Source: Stereocaulon alpinum (lineage: Eukaryota > Ascomycota > Lecanoromycetes > Lecanorales > Stereocaulaceae). From it: a stretch of DNA of 64,000 bases. Shown here piece by piece: positions 57,153 to 64,000 of this stretch. The stretch is from assembly GCA_018257865.1 (NCBI GenBank), contig JAEUBA010000006.1, positions 372,001 through 436,000 of the forward strand, read 5' to 3'. The number at the start of each line of letters is the position of its first letter. The stretch's first letter is position 1. Position numbers and translations under genes: made by a program. Under the pieces are notes generated by a model. The model had not been told where the DNA came from and searched no databases. It saw only the letters and a list, made by a program, of their open reading frames with translations.

Positions 57153-58679
57153 ATGTCCGACTTAGCAAAGCCACAGACCCCAAGACCTGACTCATCACTG
57201 CGCCGAAGCGGATCGAGACCTTCAACGAGTCCCGTGCGCACCAAAGACAGCAGCAACAAGGATAACATGCTAAGCTCTCCTGCTCGAGCAGATGCCATAA
57301 CACCACCACCATCCACCCAAATCCCAAAGACGGCGGCAAAATCTGTGCAATCCAAATTCACCAGTAGGAGGGAGCATTCGCTCGCTTCGCCGCCTGCAAC
57401 CTTGAAGACCGGCCCACCTATAACATCGAGTGGGCTCTATGGGGAGGTACCCAGCCTTGAGTCTGTTGAGACGATGACCGAAGAGGAACTGCGACGCCTT
57501 GTTTCTGAATTATTACCCGCGCTTGGAGAAGCTCGAGTGACAGCAGCTCATTCAAAGCTTCAACATAGTCTATTGGCCATTGAGACTGAAGAGTCGGCGA
57601 AACGAGCCGAAGTGGAGCATGAAGCAACTCGACGGGAGGTCCAAGTCCTGCAGGAAGGCAGCCCAGTACACCGTACCAGCTTTAGCCCTGGATCCCCTCA
57701 AGCATCCATGCAAAAGAACCTACATCTTGCTTTGGCACATTGCCGGGAGCTGCAAACCGAGAACGTGATCCTAGAAAAGCGCCTGCGGTCTTCGAAGAAA
57801 ATAATTACACAACTAGACGGACAAAACACAGACTTGAAGGAGAGCATTCAGATGCTTCGACAACGTATTAAAGACAATCGAGATCACCTGAACGAGATGC
57901 AATCAAGCGGAGCGATATCTATCAACGGCACGCCAATCACGGAGTACAACACACCATTGCACAAGGGAACACCAAGAACACCAGCCACCCATGGGAGGCC
58001 ACTTCACGACCACAGCCAGACTGTCGGCAGCCAAGATCCGATCGACAACCTCTTACTCGCAGGCCACTATCTGAACGGAGAAGCCAGCAGCGTTCCAGCG
58101 ACGCCGACTCCGCCGAAGTCAAGAAAGATTCAGCAACAGCATATGCGGGGTGCCCACTCTCTTTCATCTCTACCTCAAACGCCAAACCGTTCGAGGCCGA
58201 TGACAGCAGACAACGCGATGATCACTCCTAGTGATCGAGCTATGGCGGATCATCGAGTCAGCTTCTCCGCGCCTGGCACACGACTTGCCTATCATGAGGA
58301 ATCGCGTGCCCGAGAGGATCGGGACAGCACAATATCGGTGGAGGATAATGAAGATGATCCATTCGTAGACGAGAACACTCAAGGTTCTCAAGCTAGTCAG
58401 CTGGCCGCTAGCATGCTTCGTCGCTCGTTGGAGTCATCACAAAATGGGAGGAGTGTAGTACCGAGCCAGACACCAGACTCAAGCAAGCTGATGCAAACCA
58501 AGTTGTTCGGACACGTCAAGAAGCCCAGCCTAGGGAGGCTTGAGGCTTCACCGAAGCGTGGCGGCGACAGAGGCTCTCACGATGAGAGTATGAGAAGCAG
58601 CAAGAAAGCACGGATGGCAGATTCTCCTTCAGGGCGAGTTGGATTGGGGATCAAGAGCTGGCCAAGTCCGGGGGTCTGA
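57153..58679 (+). CDS. Conserved fungal coiled-coil protein, function unknown
   Basis: A single exon of 508 residues. The open frame reaches a GTG at 57147, but the first ATG is 57153 (MSDLAKPQTPRPDSS). The N-terminus is Ser/Pro/Arg rich. From about residue 105 to 255 the protein is a long coiled coil (MTEEELRRLVSELLPALGEA, CRELQTENVILEKRLRSSK, LRQRIKDNRDHLNEMQ). A disordered tail follows with short motifs that look kept: TPLHKGTPRTP, AHSLSSLPQTPNRSRP and LQTKLFGHVKK-like MQTKLFGHVKK. It ends RVGLGIKSWPSPG after a basic SKKARM patch. The many SP/TP sites suggest cell-cycle kinase targets. I recall similar hypothetical proteins across filamentous ascomycetes but no tested function. Confidence 0.82.
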   Translation: MSDLAKPQTPRPDSSLRRSGSRPSTSPVRTKDSSNKDNMLSSPARADAITPPPSTQIPKTAAKSVQSKFTSRREHSLASPPATLKTGPPITSSGLYGEVPSLESVETMTEEELRRLVSELLPALGEARVTAAHSKLQHSLLAIETEESAKRAEVEHEATRREVQVLQEGSPVHRTSFSPGSPQASMQKNLHLALAHCRELQTENVILEKRLRSSKKIITQLDGQNTDLKESIQMLRQRIKDNRDHLNEMQSSGAISINGTPITEYNTPLHKGTPRTPATHGRPLHDHSQTVGSQDPIDNLLLAGHYLNGEASSVPATPTPPKSRKIQQQHMRGAHSLSSLPQTPNRSRPMTADNAMITPSDRAMADHRVSFSAPGTRLAYHEESRAREDRDSTISVEDNEDDPFVDENTQGSQASQLAASMLRRSLESSQNGRSVVPSQTPDSSKLMQTKLFGHVKKPSLGRLEASPKRGGDRGSHDESMRSSKKARMADSPSGRVGLGIKSWPSPGV

Positions 58680-59135
58680 CAGGCTAACTGAGGTGTGACA
58701 CGATTATTAGAGGAAGGTCTTTCCACGCCGATCTTGTTTGTTAGCATGCGTGGCAATTCTCCCCTTCTTTATTCAATATCCTCGGAGATGCTGTAGATAG
58801 GCGGCAAAGTTGTGCATAATTAGCTGGCGGAATACTTTGGTCATGCGTTTTGGTTGAACAGATTAGAGATGATTCAAAGAATGTAAGATAAGAGAAGTTA
58901 GAAGTCATCCTCAGTGAGACCAAATATGCATCTGAGTGAAGTTGATCAGGGGCTCATAATTTACCGGCAACACGTCGTCCTAGATTTAGAATCTTGCAAG
59001 AAGGACGCTATCAAGGGCGGGACGCCAAGACCTCTCTAAGCGAGTTCCACTTCACACTAATGATCGCCTACGGAAACATCGAAAAACATCAGCGAGCAAC
59101 ATCACAACGCCCAAACCTGATCGTCAACCGTCACG
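58680..59135. other. Intergenic, upstream of eL13
   Basis: About 456 bp that should include the 3' UTR of the coiled-coil gene and the promoter and leader of the ribosomal protein gene. No clear site was picked out. Confidence 0.4.
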
Positions 59136-60202
59136 ATGGTAAGCACATCCCTCTGATTGGACTCCGCATGGATTCGATATATTACATGGAAATAACAATC
59201 GTTGGAAGAACATTCGCTGACTCCGCAATCTCTCATAGACGATCAAGCACAACCAACAGATACAGCACAACCGTACGACTTCTTCTTTGCCTCTCATTCC
59301 AAGGGCCACATACTGAGACTTTACAGATTTCCGCAAGGATTGGCAGCGCCGTGTCCGCACACACTTCGACCAGGTACGAAAGTCCCCACCAAAAACCGCA
59401 CACCCCCAGCTTCAATCTACAACTCTGCCTTCTCATACCTTCCGAAGCTCGAAGGCGAGACACATACTAGGCGCTTGTACTGACAAAAGATATATAGCCA
59501 GGACGCAAATCCCGCCGCCGCAATGCCCGTCTCTCCAAAGCTGCAGCCCTCGCACCCCGCCCAGTCGACAAGCTCAGGCCCATAGTGCGCTGCCCAACCA
59601 TAAAGTACAACCGCCGTGTACGCGCCGGCCGTGGATTCTCGCTTGCTGAGCTCAAGGTACGTCCACAACCACCCGGAACCCCAGAATCCACTCCCACACT
59701 TTCATATCCTATTCTAAACCTACATCCTTACCCCCCTAAGGATCTCCATACATATACTGATGAGACTGGTGAAACACAGGAAGCAGGAATCCCCCGCCGT
59801 CTCGCCCCCACAATCGGCATCTCAATCGACCCCCGCCGCGCGAACCTCAGCACCGAAACCCTCACCGCCAACGTCCACCGCCTAAAAACCTACCGGTCCC
59901 GCCTCCTCCTATTCCCCCGCCTCCCCGGCGCCCACCGAAAAGCCGACAGCACAAAAGAAGAACTCGCGTCGCACGAGAACGGCGAGACGAAAATCTCCAG
60001 GAGAGTGCATGCTGTGCATCCGATTGTCGATGAGGGGAAAATGAAGGCTGTGGGTGAGGTGAAGAGGAGCGAGATGCCGGAGGCTGTGGAGGGGGGCGCG
60101 TATAGGAAGTTGAGGGATGCGAGGAGTGAGGCGAGGTTGGTGGGGGTTAGGGAGAAGAGGGCTAAGGCTAAGGCTGAGGAGGCGACTGCTAGTAAGAAGT
60201 AG
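59136..60202 (+). CDS. RPL13: 60S ribosomal protein eL13
   Basis: Five coding exons: 59136-59138, 59239-59272, 59327-59373, 59498-59656 and 59780-60202, giving 221 residues. The first coding exon is only the ATG, followed at once by GTAAGC. The joined start is MTIKHNQQIQHNHFRKDW, the classic eL13 N-terminus. Then come RRVRTHFDQPGRKSRRR, LAPRPVDKLRPIVRCPT, KYNRRVRAGRGFSLAELK and, after the last intron, AGIPRRLAPTIGISIDPRR. The C-terminus ends in the expected basic ARLVGVREKRAKAKAEE. Introns have GTACGA/GTACGT donors and keep frame. Many small 5' exons are normal for fungal ribosomal protein genes. A part of the cytosolic large subunit. Convergent with the AP-2 gene. Confidence 0.95.
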
Positions 60203-60572
60203 AGGAGGTGTTGCGAGGGGGGTGTGATAGAGCAACTCATAGCTTTATGGTATGCAATCATGGCAGAAGGAAGAATAGGACTTGTTCGAAAAGTCCACGA
60301 AAAGACATTTCATGCTTGCGTGAGGAACAACAAAGCTTTGAATCATGAGAGATCCGATAGCTGCAATGTGGGATACTGGTGCACTTGATCACAGCTGAAT
60401 GACAGGTCCAGATAATACATCAGTCTCCATTCCTTTCATATGTACAATCCCCACAAAGATGAATATGCTAAACGTGTGCTGCTGTAGAAATAAATCGCTA
60501 AATCCTCCCAATGCTCCGTTAATGCGTCAACTCTCTTTCGTACATTCATATCCCCAAGCCTGCTATGCATTT
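60203..60572. other. Intergenic between convergent genes
   Basis: A gap of 370 bp that should hold the 3' UTRs of eL13 and the AP-2 alpha gene. Nothing else was recognised. Confidence 0.45.
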
Positions 60573-63563
60573 TCAATCCCTAGCCACACCCATCGAATAC
60601 GTCTCCTCCATCATCTTCATGAGCACAGGCGGTACGCTTTCGTCGGTGGCTCGAATGGTGATGCGGTACAGCTAACCCACGATATTAGCCTCCCACTCTA
60701 AACCGACGTAGAGAAAGGGCTACGCAGCTCACCTGAGTATCCCAGTTCGGTTCCAACCTTAATAAGCATCCCAGTTTCCCTACCCCTGTATGTAACACAC
60801 TAGCCCCAACAACATTTTTCTCATTCGGATCGACACCCCTTAGAATGCCCCACCCAAATGCCTCCGCCACTCGTTTGGTCCACGCTGCATCACCCATGCC
60901 TCTCCCTCCACCACCACCTTGAAGCCCGAAAACACGTTGGGCTTCTCGAGGTGCTCCACCAATTTGCCGCCATCGCTTGAAGAAGTCGTCTGCTGTAAGG
61001 TCGGCTGCGTCCATGAACTTGTGCATCACAACTGGGAGCTGGAGGGTAAGGGCTTGGAGAGCGCCAGCGAGGTAAGAGACGCGGATGGTGGGAGGAAGGG
61101 AGAAGACGCTTTTAGCTTCGAACATGACTGTCTGCTGGGCCTGGGCGTCTGAATGAATTGTTGAGTCTGGGAGGCTTTTGGAGTCAATGCGCAACTGTTC
61201 TGTAGGGTTGGGGTTGTCGAGGGTGGTAGTGAAACTGCCAATAGCAGAGGAAGTGCGGTTGGTGAAATAGAGGATCAGGCAGCCCATTGAACCACGGTAC
61301 TCACTCCGTACGCCGATCTGGATTTGCGCATCTTCATAGAGGATAGCTTCGGCAGAGAAGAGAAGGCGGCGATAGCCAGGTTCCCAGCCTTGTGATAGAT
61401 GGGCAGCCGATGCGAGATTGGGTGCTTTGGGGGTAGAAGTCTGGTCGGAGTCTTCAAGACTATGGGTGCCATTGGTGGCGGCGGCACTGGTTCCGTTGGT
61501 GGTTGGATGGGTACCGTTGGTCGGAGAGAGCGTACCATTGGCTGTGGGAGTGAAAGACCGCTTTAAGCCGGTGGAGTGGGTGAGGAGGATTTCCTTATTG
61601 TCAGCATTAGCGTCTTTGCCACCGACTATCCAAGTACGTTTATCGCTTGAGCCGGCATGTCTGCCATGGAGTCGAGAAAGTAAAGCTGATGTTCGTTCTG
61701 GAAAGGGTGGCATTTCGTCGCAGACTGTTCGCAGGAGGTCGTCCGTCGGTAACGTGGCGAGTGAGAGGTATTCGCAGGCTCTTTGTTGAAGCTCGGAATC
61801 CAATGTATGGCTGTAAGCTCGGAAGACGTGGACTAGTTGTGGCTTGATTTCAGGGAAAAGATTGACGAATTTGACAAAGGACGAAAGCAATATGGCTCTT
61901 GTGCTGGAAGAGGCGCCCATCATTTTCGTCTGGAGAGCCAAGAATTGTTCAATTGGACTGCACCCTTTTGTATCTGCGATAAGATGCCCGAATTCACCAA
62001 GCAGATACCCTCCGATTTTGATCAGCGTCTCGTGGCACTGCTCGGCCTTGACGTAGTCAAGAATGTTCTGCGCAGCGTACACTTGCAGCTCCTCATTGTT
62101 TGTCACGATCTGGATGACTCGTTGCCAGACTTCATCGCTGACATGGTCGCCAGCCATTGCTATTAGTCGTAGTGATATGTCAACGTACCATTGGATGTCC
62201 GTAGCGTACTTCTCGGTCAAGATCGCGATCTTAAGGACCATCTCTTCTCGTATTGCGAAATCAGCGCTTTGTAAATATTTCAGGAGTTCGTTGACGATAG
62301 GCTGTGAATTGGTTGAGTCGCACATGCTGTAGAGCAAATCTAGACCTTTCCGCCTGACACTGATGTCCCTGTCTCGCAACGAGTTTATGATGATGTTCTG
62401 ATGTCTCTTGATGGGATCAAGTGTTTCTGCTCTAGCGGCGAAGTGTGTCATTGCATCCAACCCAAGATATCTCACGTTAGTCTCGCGCGACTGTATAAAT
62501 TTCCCGAGCCTTGACGAAATCTGAACCATGAGATTATGTTCTGTGTCTAAATGTATGACGAGGTTAATAGCTTCAAAGAGGACGGCGTTCTGGGCATTGT
62601 TTTGTTGTACATTCTTTGGCATCATCATAGCTTCCTGTAATATTTGCTGTAATGATTCTCGGATAAGGTCACGGACGTGTGTATCTTCTGTATGGATGTT
62701 AGCAGTGAATGGGTGATTGATACTGATCTCGACGGACCTGATGGAGGAAAGTACTGCATCAACCGTAATAGCTTGACCTGTATCCACGGGCACGGCACCT
62801 TATAGTAGAGATAGTCAGGCGCAATGTCGTTGTCCACTACTATCCTCTTCAGCCGTTGCGCTGCCTTGACATATGCACCCTTGTACTGGTCCGGCTGGTC
62901 TTGGGCCAAAGCCATCACCAGAGAGGTGACGGACAGGCACACCCCCATATCTGGATCGTCCATCAATGAAATAATTCGTTCTGCCCATTCTTGTTGCACG
63001 ATCCCAGGGTATTTTCTGTATAGTCGTAAAAGGGTAAGGGCAGCCTTCTTCTTGACGAATGCTTTCGATGTCCTGCGATTGTCAGCCACCGTTCCCCCTC
63101 TTCACCAGACCCATACGTACGGTGAAATGAGCAGCATATGTACATCTCCACTCAGCGCCTCACCCATCTCCCTCCCTCCCACATTAGCGATAGCATGCAG
63201 CGCCAAGCAATTGAACAGCTCATTATGCCCCAACAAGTCCTTCCGTATACTATTGACCACCAGATGTAGCAACTCATGCTGCTCATGCAAGAACAGCGTA
63301 ACAGCCAGATACCCAATCTGCTTTTCCGAGTACTTATTCGCCGATATCAAGTTCACCGCCTCCAAATGCCCGAAGTCGACATTCCATCCCAAGATGTAAA
63401 TATACAGCAGCTTGCACACATATTTCTTCTTATGGTAGCCATTGAGGTTTCCGTCTTTAAACTTCTGCCTTATATTTGCTAGCTCTTTGTTTATCCGCTT
63501 TTCTTCCAGCTCACGTGCTCGAGCGTTGCGTAAGTCGGCTATGAATTGGACCAGGCCTCGCAT
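60573..63563 (-). CDS. APL3: AP-2 clathrin adaptor complex, alpha subunit (alpha-adaptin)
   Basis: Four exons on the minus strand: 63563-63121, 63072-62738, 62687-60733 and 60671-60573, joining to 943 residues, the usual size. Alpha-adaptin is the large subunit of AP-2, which links clathrin and accessory proteins to membrane lipids and cargo at the cell surface. The trunk has GLVQFIADLRNARAREL, NKELANIRQKF and KKKYVCKLLYIYILG, then PCPWIQVKLLRLMQYF. A hinge near residues 580-640 has several NGT repeats. The C-terminal ear ends VGKLGCLLRLEPNW, DTQLYRITIRATDE and a short tail. Donors GTACGT, GTCCGT and GTGAGC all keep frame. The open frame continues about 40 codons upstream of this Met without another ATG, so the true N-terminus may lie in an unseen exon. 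Confidence 0.93.
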
Positions 63564-64000
63564 GGAGGTATTGTTGGATGAGCTCGACCGGCCCAGGAAG
63601 CCGGCTGCCGCCGCGCTCGCCAGCTTGGAGGTTGCGCCAGCTTTAGGGAGGGGAGGTGTGGTTGGTCTTGCTAGGTGCCAGCTGCTCTAATGACCTCGTC
63701 TGAGCTGAACGGTGCTTGGGCTGGGTTGAGGGGATAGGGGTTGACTTGTTCCACTCCACCTTTCGTGGCTGACGAGTCCTGAAGAATGAGGGTACTTAGA
63801 TCTTGCACGGAAGGTCTCAAACGTCACAGAGTGGCCATGTAGTATCAATTGTCAAGACGGAGTCCTGTAGCGTTTGTATTCAATGAGTGTATTGGGATTA
63901 GGGTGTTTGTCATATTAGAAAGCGTTTCTATTTCCTATAACCGGAGGGTCAGAAAACAAGCTCTGCGGTGGATAGAACGGTCTCCGCTACTAGCGTCAAA
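63564..64000. other. Upstream of the AP-2 alpha gene; window edge
   Basis: The first 120 bp are open in the AP-2 frame on the minus strand (Ala/Ser-rich, LASAAAAGFLGRSSSS) and may be coding or leader. The rest should be the promoter. No further gene was recognised before the window ends. Confidence 0.4.

Overview
The window is nuclear DNA of a filamentous ascomycete (Pezizomycotina; a Dothideomycete is the best guess, from general impression rather than a marker). The reasons: most genes are split by short GT-AG introns of about 50-80 nt with CTNAC/CTGAC-like branch sites, the housekeeping proteins have fungal forms (tripeptidyl-peptidase-type sedolisin, fungal cytochrome c heme lyase, Arp6, adaptin alpha), and genes are densely packed in the two flanks. 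All exon joins given here were worked out by hand from reading frame, splice consensus and family resemblance; no alignment was run.

Left flank (1-22.1 kb): an ABC1/ADCK-type mitochondrial kinase-like gene and a divergent cytochrome c heme lyase gene; a secreted sedolisin (S53) peptidase; the actin-related protein Arp6 divergent from a GCIP/CCNDBP1-like gene; then a partly decayed stretch with a dead gene that looks like a Helo-like N-terminal-domain protein (12.1-13.6 kb), an intact three-exon small secreted protein (13.9-14.6 kb), a second dead coding region (16.4-18.0 kb), an orphan disordered protein and a conserved-looking two-exon protein with a long disordered N-terminus.

Central island (about 22.1-47.3 kb): about 25 kb with no recognisable housekeeping gene. 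Its only convincing coding content is a family of five small related proteins (here called copies A-E, at 23.7, 30.8, 32.9, 38.8 and 46.2 kb), all on the + strand. Each has a variable N-terminus, a core with a conserved Gly/Cys block and Trp-Tyr block, one phase-2 intron at the same place, and a short last exon carrying L-x3-G-x-[IL]-x3-L. I do not recognise this family. A 51-codon zinc-ribbon-like ORF (two CxxC pairs) lies 257 bp after copy A. The space between copies holds short ORF debris and one possible transposon remnant.

Right flank (47.3-64 kb): a small Cys-containing protein; an ARM-repeat SmgGDS-like protein divergent from DPM3 (dolichol-phosphate-mannose synthase subunit); an OXLD1-type mitochondrial protein; a 991-residue leucine-rich-repeat protein divergent from a conserved coiled-coil protein; ribosomal protein eL13, whose first coding exon is just the ATG; and the alpha subunit of the AP-2 clathrin adaptor.

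The flank genes are ordinary, unrelated housekeeping genes. The island is the part worth studying: a lineage-type expansion of a small intron-containing gene family in otherwise decaying DNA.
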